A stretch of DNA of 64,000 bases, taken from NCBI RefSeq assembly GCF_013184985.2, contig NZ_CP063418.1, positions 1,302,001 through 1,366,000 of the forward strand. The letters are read 5' to 3'. This stretch comes from Actinomyces faecalis. GTDB lineage: Bacteria > Actinomycetota > Actinomycetes > Actinomycetales > Actinomycetaceae. The position numbers were made by a program, and so were the translations under genes. Position 1 is the first letter of the stretch. The number at the start of each line of letters is the position of its first letter. The notes under the pieces were generated by a model. That model did not search any database. It worked only from the letters and a program-made list of their open reading frames with translations, and was not told where the DNA came from. Below, piece by piece: positions 8,080 to 16,132 of this stretch.

Positions 8080-9498
8080 GTGAGCGTGCCGGCCCGGCGC
8101 GTCATCGGCATCGAGACCGAGTACGGCGTCACGTGTGCGTCGACCGCCGGCGGCCCGCCGCCTCTGGACGCTGACCACGCCGCGCGGCTGCTCTTCGAGC
8201 CGGTGGTGGCCAGGGGGCGCTCCTCCAACGTCTTCACCCGAGGCGGGGCGAGGCTGTACCTCGACGTCGGCTCCCACCCGGAGTTCGCCACCGCCGAGTG
8301 CGACCGCCTGGAGGACCTGCTGGCCCAGGACCGCGCCGGGGAGCTGACCATGGCTGACCTGGCGGAGAAGGCCAACGTCCGCCTTGCTGAGCAGGGCGTG
8401 CCCGGCCGTGTCCACCTGCTGAAGAACAACCTCGACGCCGAGGGCACGGGCTTCGGCTGCCACGAGAACTACCTCGTGCGCCGTCGTGGCAGCTTCTGGA
8501 ACGACGCGCGCACGCTGGTGCCCTACCTGGTCACCCGCCAGGTGCTCGTAGGAGCCGGCCACGTGATGAAAGGCGCTGACGGCCGGGCCTGCTACGTCTT
8601 CTCCCAGCGCGCCGACCAGATGGAGGACGCTGTCTCCTCGGCCACGACGCGTTCACGCCCCCTGATCAACACCCGCGACGAGCCCCACGCCGACGCCGAG
8701 CTCTATCGGCGCATGCACGTGATCGTGGGGGACTCCAACATCGCCCAGGGCTCCACCCTGCTCAAGGCCGGTGCGATGGACCTGCTCCTGGACTACCTGG
8801 AGGAGGGCGGGGACCTGACGGACCTGCAGCTGGCCCGACCGATGCGGGACATCAGGACCGTGTGCCACGACCTGACCGGCTCCGCCCCGTTGGAGCTGGC
8901 TGACGGACGCACGATCACCGCGGTGGACCTGCAGGGGGAGCACCTGGAGAGGGTGCGGTCGCGCGCCGCGCACAGCGACCTCAGCCCGTTGCACCGCGAG
9001 GTTCTCGACCTGTGGGAGCGCGGCGTGGAGGCCGTGCGTGCCGGCCGGCCCCAGGACGTGTCCACGGAGCTGGACTGGGCGGCCAAGTACCAGCTGCTCA
9101 CCCGGTACACCGAGCGTGCCGGGACGGGGCTGGACGATCCGCGGGTCGCGCGCCTGGCCCTGGCCTACCACGACGTGACGCCGGCGGGCCTGCGTGGCCG
9201 GCTGGAGTCCAGCGGGCTGCTGCGCCGCTGGGTGGGGGAGGAGGCCTGCCGCGAGGCGGTGACCGTCCCTCCTGCGACCACTCGTGCGCACCTGCGGGGC
9301 ACCGCGATCGGCCGGGCGCAGGACCTGCGTCGGGACCTGACGGCTGACTGGGTGAGCCTCAGGCTCGACGACGGGCGCACGCCGGCGATCGCCCTGCGAG
9401 ACCCCTTCGCCTCCGTCGACGAGCGCGTCGACGCGCTCGTGGCGGCGATGGAGGAAGGAGCCCAGGGGTGGGGGACAGGCCTGCCTCAGGGGGTGTGA
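8080..9498 (+). CDS. pafA: PafA, Pup-protein ligase
   Basis: ATP-dependent ligase that joins the gamma-carboxylate of Pup's C-terminal Glu to substrate lysines; a paralogue of Dop in the glutamine synthetase-like fold. It has 'GIETEYG' at 10-16 with metal-binding Glu12 and Glu14, and 'GGARLYLDVGSHPE' at 55-68 with catalytic Asp62. The later motifs 'FSQRADQMEDAVSSAT' and 'NTRDEPHADAELYRRMHVI' are typical. The frame is open upstream to 8002, but those codons overlap pup; the GTG at 8080 gives the conserved N-terminus and a family-length 472 aa protein, and lies one base beyond the pup stop. It is the last pupylation gene before the FKBP-like gene. Confidence 0.95.
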   Translation: MSVPARRVIGIETEYGVTCASTAGGPPPLDADHAARLLFEPVVARGRSSNVFTRGGARLYLDVGSHPEFATAECDRLEDLLAQDRAGELTMADLAEKANVRLAEQGVPGRVHLLKNNLDAEGTGFGCHENYLVRRRGSFWNDARTLVPYLVTRQVLVGAGHVMKGADGRACYVFSQRADQMEDAVSSATTRSRPLINTRDEPHADAELYRRMHVIVGDSNIAQGSTLLKAGAMDLLLDYLEEGGDLTDLQLARPMRDIRTVCHDLTGSAPLELADGRTITAVDLQGEHLERVRSRAAHSDLSPLHREVLDLWERGVEAVRAGRPQDVSTELDWAAKYQLLTRYTERAGTGLDDPRVARLALAYHDVTPAGLRGRLESSGLLRRWVGEEACREAVTVPPATTRAHLRGTAIGRAQDLRRDLTADWVSLRLDDGRTPAIALRDPFASVDERVDALVAAMEEGAQGWGTGLPQGV

Positions 9499-9552
9499 GC
9501 CCGGCTGTGCGCGACCTGTGACGGAGCGCGCGTCTGACATACTGGACCGCAT

Positions 9553-10776
9553 ATGACAGCCGAGGACGACACACAGCCCACGACCCGCCGACGCCGGCGG
9601 GAGCGTGAGCGCGCCCAGGAGGCCGCTCACGCCGCCGGGACCGTCCCTGAGCCGTCTGCCGAGCCTGTCCGTCAGCCACCTTCCCCTGCCGCGCCTGTGA
9701 GCGAGCCTGCCGCGGTGACTGGGGCCCAGCGGGCGATCGGTGCCACGCTGGGCAGGCCACGGCCCCGTGGCCGGGCGGCGGTGGCACTGGCCGTAGCGGC
9801 CGCGCTGGCCGTCGTCACCGTGCCGCTGGGACTGTTCCTCACCGGCGCGGGTCCCTCCGCCACCAGCCCCGCGGCCACCGCCGTCCCGGCCGTCACGCTG
9901 GCCGGGGAGGCGCCGCTGGACGAGGTCATGGAGGTGGCTGGACGCGCGGGCGCGGTGCCGGTGGTCTGGCTCAAGGGGTACCTGAGCCCGCCCAGCCAGG
10001 TCCTCACGGACGTCGTTGTCGAGGGGGAGGGACGCCAGGTCGCCGCGGGCGACGGGATCGTGCTGCTGGTGTCCACCTTCTCCGGCACGGACGGGACCAA
10101 CACCACCGGGACCGAGTCCGGCACGCGTCTGTACCGTGGCCTGGCGGACCCTCACGCGCTGGGTGAGGTCCTGGCCCAGGCGGTCACGGGTGCTCGCGAG
10201 GGCTCCCGGCTCGTGCTACGGGCGCCTGTGGACTCCGACCAGGGCACGGGCACCGAGATCACGGTGGTCGACGTCCTGCCGACGACCGCCAGCGGCGTGC
10301 CGGTGGAGACGCTGCCGCAGGACGTGCCGCAGGCCACGCTGCAGGAGGACGGCTCGATGGCCGTGGACGTGGGCGGTCGTCCCGTCCCCACGCACGGCTC
10401 CACGACGGTCCTCGTCCAGGGCCAGGGCGAGCAGGTACGGTCCACCGACCGGCTGGTCGCCCGCTACACGGTGGTCTCCTGGACCGACGGCGCGGTGGTC
10501 TCCTCCAGCTACGGGTGGACCACGCCCCCGGGCGTCATCGACATGACCGACACCCTCTCAGGCCTGGCCAACAGGCTCGTCGACGTGCAGGTCGGCTCAC
10601 GCGTGGTCGTGAGCCTGCCCGCGGACCAGGCGCGTGGGGACACGGCGATCGTCGTCGTCGTCGACGTCCTGGCGATCTCGGACGGTGCCTCGCTCACTGA
10701 GGCCGGGGCGACGGCCTCGCCGGCACCCAGCGACGGCGTGGTCTACGTGACGCCCTCGGCGGCACCGTCCTCCTGA
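9553..10776 (+). CDS. membrane-anchored FKBP-like protein, two degenerate domains
   Basis: The 407 aa product has an Arg/Glu-rich cytoplasmic N-terminus (to about 75), one transmembrane helix (about 77-98, 'AVALAVAAALAVVTVPLGLFL') and a large extracytoplasmic part. That part looks like two FKBP-type peptidyl-prolyl isomerase domains; the second is clearer ('LVARYTVVSWTDGAVVSSSY' followed by 'VDVQVGSRVVVSLPAD', matching the FKBP flap and sheet). The aromatic active-site residues are poorly kept, so catalytic activity is doubtful. FKBP-like genes often follow pafA in actinobacteria. No Shine-Dalgarno site is seen; a CATACT hexamer at 9538-9543 ends 9 bases before the ATG. The 3' end overlaps the convergent P-loop gene by 34 bases. 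Confidence 0.72.
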   Translation: MTAEDDTQPTTRRRRRERERAQEAAHAAGTVPEPSAEPVRQPPSPAAPVSEPAAVTGAQRAIGATLGRPRPRGRAAVALAVAAALAVVTVPLGLFLTGAGPSATSPAATAVPAVTLAGEAPLDEVMEVAGRAGAVPVVWLKGYLSPPSQVLTDVVVEGEGRQVAAGDGIVLLVSTFSGTDGTNTTGTESGTRLYRGLADPHALGEVLAQAVTGAREGSRLVLRAPVDSDQGTGTEITVVDVLPTTASGVPVETLPQDVPQATLQEDGSMAVDVGGRPVPTHGSTTVLVQGQGEQVRSTDRLVARYTVVSWTDGAVVSSSYGWTTPPGVIDMTDTLSGLANRLVDVQVGSRVVVSLPADQARGDTAIVVVVDVLAISDGASLTEAGATASPAPSDGVVYVTPSAAPSS

Positions 10777-11393
10777 GGCCGGACGACGACGTCAGGGCCC
10801 CAGCCCGGCTCGGCCCGCCAGGTCCGGGCGACCTGGAGCTCCTGAGCCTCCCACGCGGTGACGTCCCAGGCGTAGGGGTCACGGTCCGCGACGCGTCGGT
10901 GCCGTAGAGGCGCCGGGGCCTTGACGAGCACGCGTACGACCTCCGTGCCAGGCAGGTCCTGGGCCGCCGCAGCCAGGGCGCCACAGCCCTCGACCACCAG
11001 GACGCCTCCGCCTGGCAGCGTCAGCGGGCGGCCTGCTGCAGGCTCCATCCGTTCCCAGTCCCAGGTGACGGGGCAGGCGGTGCCAGCGCGCGCGAGGTCA
11101 CGCAGGGCCTGGGCCGCGCGAGCCACACCCTCGGCCAGACCGTCCCATCCAGGGACGAGGTCCTCGACGGCCAGGACCGTGACCCTCCGGCCCTGGCCCA
11201 GCAGCACGCGCACCAGGCTCGCGGCCAGCGTGGACTTGCCCGAGCCCGTCATCCCGTCGATCGCGAGCACGACCCGGGCCGCAGACCGAGTGCCTCGGTA
11301 GGCCACGTCCTCGTAGCGGGCGACGAGCCCGGCCAGGACGGCCGGGGCCTGAGCGGCGGTGACGCGCAGAGGAGGTCGGGCGCAGACGGACAT
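10743..11393 (-). CDS. P-loop nucleoside/uridine kinase-like ATPase
   Basis: P-loop NTPase of 216 aa resembling uridine kinase and small nucleoside kinases. Walker A 'GMTGSGKST' is at about residues 47-55, with a Walker B-like strand '[12 protein letters not shown]' and a basic lid '[18 protein letters not shown]'. The lid 'RRVADRD' is a feature of actinobacterial uridine-kinase-like proteins, but the substrate cannot be told from sequence. A TAGCCT hexamer at 11405-11400 lies 6 bases before the ATG (leaderless). The gene is divergent from hisF and convergent with the FKBP-like gene, whose 3' end it overlaps by 34 bases. Confidence 0.75.
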   Translation of the reverse strand: MSVCARPPLRVTAAQAPAVLAGLVARYEDVAYRGTRSAARVVLAIDGMTGSGKSTLAASLVRVLLGQGRRVTVLAVEDLVPGWDGLAEGVARAAQALRDLARAGTACPVTWDWERMEPAAGRPLTLPGGGVLVVEGCGALAAAAQDLPGTEVVRVLVKAPAPLRHRRVADRDPYAWDVTAWEAQELQVARTWRAEPGWGPDVVVRPQEDGAAEGVT

Positions 11394-11460
11394 GCACGCA
11401 GGCTACCGGTCGCCTCGCGTAGTCTGGCCGCGTTGTCCCTCCCACCTGACAGGAGTGCCC

Positions 11461-12609
11461 ATGAGCGTCGCCGTCCGCGTCATCCCGTGCCTGGACGTGA
11501 GGAACGGACGGGTCGTCAAGGGCGTGAACTTCCAGGGCCTGCGGGACGCGGGCGACCCGGTCGAGCTCGCCCGGCGCTACGACGCCCAGGGCGCCGACGA
11601 GATCACCTTCCTTGACGTCTCCGCCTCCTGTGAGGGCCGGGCGACGATGCTCGACGTCGTGGCCGCTACGGCCGAGCAGGTCTTCGTGCCCCTGACCGTG
11701 GGCGGGGGCGTGCGCAGCGTGGAGGACGTGGACACGCTCCTGCGGGCAGGGGCGGACAAGGTCGGCATCAACACCGCGGCCATCGCTCGTCCCGAGCTGC
11801 TCGCCGAGGTCGCCGAGCGCTTCGGTAACCAGGTGGTGGTGCTCTCCGTGGACGCCCGGCGCTGCCCGCCGGGCGTCACGACGCCCTCCGGGTACGAGGT
11901 CACCACCCACGGTGGTACGCGTTCGACCGGTATCGACGCGGTGGAGTGGGCCCGGCGCGCCGCTGAGCTGGGAGCGGGGGAGATCCTGCTGAACTCCATG
12001 GACGCCGACGGTGTCACCGGTGGCTTCGACCTGGCCATGCTCGATGACGTCCGTGCCCAGGTCACCGTCCCCCTCATCGCCTCCGGCGGGGCGGGCAGGG
12101 CCGAGGACTTCGCCGCTGCCGCCGACCACGGGGCAGACGCCGTCCTGGCGGCCAGCGTGTTCCACTACGGCACGCTGACCATCCGTCAGGCCAAGGAGGC
12201 GCTGCGCGCGGCCGGCCACCCCGTACGGCTGGGGCCGGCGCTGGACACGGCTGTGGCCTCGCGGCTGAAGAGGGACGCTGCCGGGCTCGTGGCTGCCGTG
12301 ATCCAGGAGGCCGGCACCGGTGAGGTCCTCATGCTGGGCTGGATGGATAACGAGGCCCTGCGGCGCACCCTGACGGAGGGCCGGGTCACCTTCTGGTCGC
12401 GCAGCCGGCACGAGTACTGGCGCAAGGGGGACACCTCCGGCCACGTCCAGTACGTGCGGTCGGTGTCACTGGACTGCGACGGCGACGCCCTGCTCATCCA
12501 GGTCGACCAGGTGGGGGCGGCCTGCCACACGGGCGCTCACAGCTGCTTCGAGGCCGGGGGCGACCTGGGCGCCGTCGTCGGGCGTCGCCCGGACGAGGAC
12601 GAGTCCTAA
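11461..12609 (+). CDS. hisF: fused HisF-HisI histidine biosynthesis enzyme
   Basis: One 382 aa reading frame joins two steps of histidine biosynthesis. Residues 1-255 are the cyclase subunit of imidazole glycerol phosphate synthase, with catalytic Asp11 ('[14 protein letters not shown]') and Asp131 ('VLSVDARR') and phosphate-binding '[11 protein letters not shown]'. Residues about 262-382 are phosphoribosyl-AMP cyclohydrolase (HisI), with '[10 protein letters not shown]', the metal motif 'DCDGD' (338-342) and zinc cysteines Cys355 and Cys362. A short linker ('[11 protein letters not shown]') connects them without a stop or internal start. The start ATG has the Shine-Dalgarno site 'AGGAG' 7 bases upstream; a TAGTCT -10 at 11420-11425 implies a leader of about 30 bases. 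HisI is usually separate or fused to HisE, so this pairing is uncommon. Confidence 0.93.
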   Translation: MSVAVRVIPCLDVRNGRVVKGVNFQGLRDAGDPVELARRYDAQGADEITFLDVSASCEGRATMLDVVAATAEQVFVPLTVGGGVRSVEDVDTLLRAGADKVGINTAAIARPELLAEVAERFGNQVVVLSVDARRCPPGVTTPSGYEVTTHGGTRSTGIDAVEWARRAAELGAGEILLNSMDADGVTGGFDLAMLDDVRAQVTVPLIASGGAGRAEDFAAAADHGADAVLAASVFHYGTLTIRQAKEALRAAGHPVRLGPALDTAVASRLKRDAAGLVAAVIQEAGTGEVLMLGWMDNEALRRTLTEGRVTFWSRSRHEYWRKGDTSGHVQYVRSVSLDCDGDALLIQVDQVGAACHTGAHSCFEAGGDLGAVVGRRPDEDES

Positions 12610-12720
12610 GACCGTGCGACCACGGATTTGCCTCAGAACGTCGCCCGCGAGGACGATGGCGTCGCAGCCGGCCGTCCTCAGGCGGCCTGCGGACGACGCC
12701 GCAGCGGCAGGAGGTGAGCA

Positions 12721-13545
12721 GTGATCGCGTTCGAGGAGCGTGTCAGCGCCACGCGCCACACCGTCGCCGTGCGCGAGCAGCGCCTGCCGCTGGAGTCCCT
12801 GCGCGAGGTGGTGCGGACCACCGCGGCGTCCCTGGACGCCGTCGCCGTGCTGCGGGCCGAGGGGCGGGCCGTCTCGGTCATCGCCGAGGTCAAGCGGGCC
12901 ACAGCCACCTTCGCGGACCTGAGCGGGGTGGGTGACGTCGCCGTGCTCGCCCGGTTCTACGAGGCCGGAGGTGCCGCCTGCGTCTCGGTGGTCACCGGGC
13001 CTGTCTACTCCAACGGTGACGTCCGTGACCTGGACGCGGTCCGGGGGGCCGTCGACGTGCCGGTGCTCGTCAACGACCTCGTCGTCACTCCCTACCAGGT
13101 GCACGAGGCGCGTGCCCACGGTGCCGACCTGCTCAAGCTTGACGCCCGCCTGGACCCGCTCGTCCTGGAGTCGCTGATCGAGCGCACCGCCTCACTGGGG
13201 ATGCTCGCCGTGGTCGAGGCGCACTCCCGGCGTGAGGCGATCACGGCCGTGGAGACCGGGGCCCGGTGCGTGGCCGTCGACGCCCGTGACCCCGGCACTC
13301 TGGAGGTCGACCCCACACGCTTTGAGCAGGTCGCTGAGGTCCTGCCGACCTCGGTCATCCGGGTGGCGGAGGGCGGCGTGAGCGGGGCACGTGACGTCAT
13401 GGACTACGCCCGGGCCGGGGCCGACGTCGTGCTGGTCGGGGAGGCTCTCATCCGCTCAGCCGACCCGCAGCAGTTCGTCGCCCAGCTCGTGGCAGCCGGC
13501 TCCCACCCTTCCTTGCTGACCGCCGTCCACCGAGAGGGTCTCTGA
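12721..13545 (+). CDS. TrpC-like TIM barrel lacking key catalytic residues
   Basis: The 274 aa product is homologous throughout to indole-3-glycerol phosphate synthase ('VIAEVKRA', 'VTPYQVHEARAHGAD', 'VVLVGEALIRSADP'). Glu56, Lys58 and Glu166 at family active-site positions are kept. The catalytic Lys of the family motif 'LRKDF' is Asn118 ('LVNDL'); the Asn of 'xNNRDL' is Asp187 ('VDARDP'); the Ser of 'AESG' is Gly218 ('AEGG'); and the substrate loop 'SPSKG' is 'TATFA'. Indole synthesis is therefore unlikely, and it may be a repurposed paralogue. A strong Shine-Dalgarno 'AGGAGGTGAG' precedes the GTG, and the stop abuts the lgt GTG, so the gene is expressed rather than decayed. trpE, trpB and trpA, usual neighbours, are absent. 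Confidence 0.85.
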   Translation: MIAFEERVSATRHTVAVREQRLPLESLREVVRTTAASLDAVAVLRAEGRAVSVIAEVKRATATFADLSGVGDVAVLARFYEAGGAACVSVVTGPVYSNGDVRDLDAVRGAVDVPVLVNDLVVTPYQVHEARAHGADLLKLDARLDPLVLESLIERTASLGMLAVVEAHSRREAITAVETGARCVAVDARDPGTLEVDPTRFEQVAEVLPTSVIRVAEGGVSGARDVMDYARAGADVVLVGEALIRSADPQQFVAQLVAAGSHPSLLTAVHREGL

Positions 13546-14391
13546 GTGCTACCCGTGTCCATCCCCAGCCCCGCACAGGGAGTCTGGTACGTCGGCCCCT
13601 TCCCGTTACGCGCCTACGCGCTGTGCATCCTCGCCGGTGTCTTCATCGCCGTGTGGTGGACCGGACGCCGTTACCGGCGTCTGGGCGGGCACCCTGACAC
13701 CACCTTGGACGTAGCGGTGCTCAGCGTACCGGTGGGCATCGTGGGCGCGCGGGTCTACCACGTCCTGACCTCGCCCGACGCCTACTTCGGGCCCGACGGC
13801 AACCTCGCCCTCATCCCGCAGGTGTGGCACGGAGGCCTGGGGATCTGGGGCGGAATCGCGGCCGGGGTGGCCTCGGGAGCGTGGCTGCTGCACCACCGTG
13901 GGCTGCGGCTGGGTCCCTTTGCTGACGCCGTGGCACCGACGCTGCTCGTGGCCCAGGCGGTGGGGCGGCTGGGTAACTGGTTCAACCAGGAGCTCTTTGG
14001 CGGGCCGACCACGGCGCCGTGGGGCCTGGAGATCGACGACGCCCACCTGCCGGCCGGCTACGCCTCCGGCACCTTGTTCCACCCGACCTTCCTCTACGAG
14101 GCGCTGTGGAACCTGGCTGGAGCAGCCTTCCTGGTCTGGCTGGGCCACCGGCTGCGTGAGCGCGACGGCGCGACAGGAGGCCGCCTCATCTGGGCCTACC
14201 TCATGGTCTACACCGCCGGGCGTGCCTGGATCGAGTGCCTGCGCGTGGACGAGGCGCAGATGGTCGCAGGCCTGCGGCTGAACGTGTGGACCTCGCTGCT
14301 GGTCTTCGTCGTCGGGCTCGTGGGCTACGTGGTGGTCTCGCGCCGTCACCTCGACGACGAGGCCTCGGCGGCCCCCTCCCAGGCTGCGTGA
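13546..14391 (+). CDS. lgt: prolipoprotein diacylglyceryl transferase Lgt
   Basis: Integral membrane enzyme that moves diacylglycerol from phosphatidylglycerol to the lipobox Cys of prolipoproteins. The 281 aa protein has about seven hydrophobic segments and the family signature 'GRLGNWFNQELFG' at 140-152, plus 'HGGLGIWGG' at 95-103 and the C-terminal 'GRAWIECLRVD' that carries the second essential Arg. The GTG at 13546 directly follows the TGA of the trpC-like gene; another GTG at 13555 would shorten it by three residues. The pairing trpC-like/lgt/pyk preserves the outline of the common actinobacterial trp-lgt neighbourhood. Confidence 0.94.
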   Translation: MLPVSIPSPAQGVWYVGPFPLRAYALCILAGVFIAVWWTGRRYRRLGGHPDTTLDVAVLSVPVGIVGARVYHVLTSPDAYFGPDGNLALIPQVWHGGLGIWGGIAAGVASGAWLLHHRGLRLGPFADAVAPTLLVAQAVGRLGNWFNQELFGGPTTAPWGLEIDDAHLPAGYASGTLFHPTFLYEALWNLAGAAFLVWLGHRLRERDGATGGRLIWAYLMVYTAGRAWIECLRVDEAQMVAGLRLNVWTSLLVFVVGLVGYVVVSRRHLDDEASAAPSQAA

Positions 14392-14460
14392 CGATAGTCC
14401 TAAGCCTGCCGCTCGGCGCTGGTCGGGCTATCGCGGACAAACTCACGTAGGATGGGCGCC

Positions 14461-15891
14461 ATGCGTAGAGCCAAGATCGTATGCACCCTCGGACCAGCGA
14501 CAGACTCTCCAGAGCAGGTGCAGGCGCTCGTCGACGCAGGCATGAACGTGGCCCGTATCAACCGTTCGCACGGTCGGGCCGAGGACCAGGAGGAGGTCAT
14601 CGCGCGGGTCCGTGCCGCTGCGGAGGCCTCTGGCCGCCCCGTTGCCGTCCTCGTCGACCTGCAGGGACCGAAGATCCGGCTGGGGACCTTCGTCAATGAC
14701 CAGAAGGTCATGCTCAACAAGGGTGACGAGTTCACCATCACCACTGAGGACGTCGTGGGCACCGTCAAGCGGGTGTCCACCACCTTCAAGGGCCTGCCGG
14801 GTGACTGCCGTCCCGGTGACCGTCTGCTCATCGACGACGGTAACGTCGCGGTGCGCGTCGTCGCGGTCACGGACACCGACGTCGTCACCAAGGTCGAGGT
14901 GCCCGGGTACGTCTCCAACCACAAGGGCCTCAACCTGCCTGGCGTGGCCGTGTCCGTGCCGGCGCTGAGCGAGAAGGACCGTGAGGACCTGCGCTGGGGC
15001 CTGCGGATCGGTGCTGACCTGATCGCCCTGTCCTTCGTGCGCAGCGCCGAGGACATCAAGGACGTCCACCAGATCATGGACGAGGAGGGCGTGCACATCC
15101 CCGTCATCGCCAAGATCGAGAAGCCTCAGGCGGTGGAGAACCTCCTCGACATCGTCTCCGCCTTTGACGGCATCATGGTCGCCCGCGGTGACCTGGGCGT
15201 GGAGATGCCTCTGGAGGCGGTGCCGCTGGTGCAGAAGCGTGCCATCGAGCTGGCTCGTCGCCAGGCCAAGCCGGTCATTGTGGCCACCCAGGTGCTGGAG
15301 TCGATGATCCAGAACCCTCGGCCCACGCGCGCCGAGGCCTCGGACTGCGCCAACGCCATTCTCGACGGTGCGGACGCCGTCATGCTCTCCGGCGAGACCT
15401 CGGTGGGCGCCTACCCGATCGAGGCCGTGCGCACGATGGCGCGCATCATCGAGAACGTCGAGGAGAACGGTGGCGAGCGCATCGCTCCGCTGGGCTCCTA
15501 CCCCCAGACCCGAGGTGGCGCGATGACCCGCGCGGCTGCGGACATGGGTGAGCAGCTTGACGCCACCTACCTGGTGACCTTCACCCAGTCCGGTGACACG
15601 GCGCGCCGTCTGTCGCGGCTGCGCTCGCCCATCCCGCTGCTGGCCTTCACCCCGCTGAGCACGACCCGCAACCAGCTGGCGGTGTCCTGGGGCGTGACCA
15701 CCTACGAGGTCCCCTCGGTGCGACACACCGACGAGATGGTGGCGCAGGTGGACGAGCTCCTGCAGGCCAAGCACCTGGCGAGCCCTGGTGACGAGGTGAT
15801 TATCGTCGCCGGTATGCCGCCGGGCACGCCTGGCTCGACCAACTCCATCCGTGTCCACACGGTGGGTGAGACGGTCGACTACATGGCCTGA
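14461..15891 (+). CDS. pyk: pyruvate kinase
   Basis: Glycolytic enzyme converting phosphoenolpyruvate and ADP to pyruvate and ATP; 476 aa, normal length. The N-terminal 'AKIVCTLGPATDS', the K/Mg motif 'MVARGDLGVEMP' and 'QVLESMI' followed by 'PTRAEASDCANAILDGADAVMLSGET' (given in parts) identify it. An in-frame ATG lies at 14452, but it overlaps a TAGGAT hexamer (14448-14453) that ends 7 bases before the ATG at 14461; the latter gives the conserved N-terminus 'MRRAKIVCT', so it is taken as a leaderless start. A very long perfect hairpin starts 6 bases after the stop. Confidence 0.97.
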   Translation: MRRAKIVCTLGPATDSPEQVQALVDAGMNVARINRSHGRAEDQEEVIARVRAAAEASGRPVAVLVDLQGPKIRLGTFVNDQKVMLNKGDEFTITTEDVVGTVKRVSTTFKGLPGDCRPGDRLLIDDGNVAVRVVAVTDTDVVTKVEVPGYVSNHKGLNLPGVAVSVPALSEKDREDLRWGLRIGADLIALSFVRSAEDIKDVHQIMDEEGVHIPVIAKIEKPQAVENLLDIVSAFDGIMVARGDLGVEMPLEAVPLVQKRAIELARRQAKPVIVATQVLESMIQNPRPTRAEASDCANAILDGADAVMLSGETSVGAYPIEAVRTMARIIENVEENGGERIAPLGSYPQTRGGAMTRAAADMGEQLDATYLVTFTQSGDTARRLSRLRSPIPLLAFTPLSTTRNQLAVSWGVTTYEVPSVRHTDEMVAQVDELLQAKHLASPGDEVIIVAGMPPGTPGSTNSIRVHTVGETVDYMA

Positions 15892-15897
15892 CTGAGC

Positions 15898-15966
15898 CGA
15901 GCGTGTGCGGGTGCGACCGAGTGAAGAGGAAATATCTCTTCACTCGGTCGCACCCGCACACGCTCG
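15898..15966. terminator. 31-bp perfect inverted repeat after pyk
   Basis: Arms 15898-15928 and 15936-15966 are perfect reverse complements over 31 bases, with a 7-base loop (GAAATAT). No U-run follows. The position 6 bases after the pyk stop fits a transcription terminator or an mRNA 3'-end stabiliser, but the arm is far longer than needed for either. Confidence 0.75.
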
Positions 15967-16132
15967 AGCAGGGAAGGGTCGCTTGATGGTCGTCCGGCCT
16001 TGTCGTACAAGCGTCGTCATCATCGAGGTCTCTGCCTGACGACGATCCTGGACATCTGCAGGCACGTGAAGGTTGGTACGCATTTCGCTCTGTACGCAGG
16101 GCTAGTGGATCACTGACCGATACTCTTGGCCG

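Noticed and set aside
11098..12444. Minus-strand open frame of 448 codons opposite hisFI
   Set aside because: Antisense shadow of a well-supported gene, without conserved motifs.
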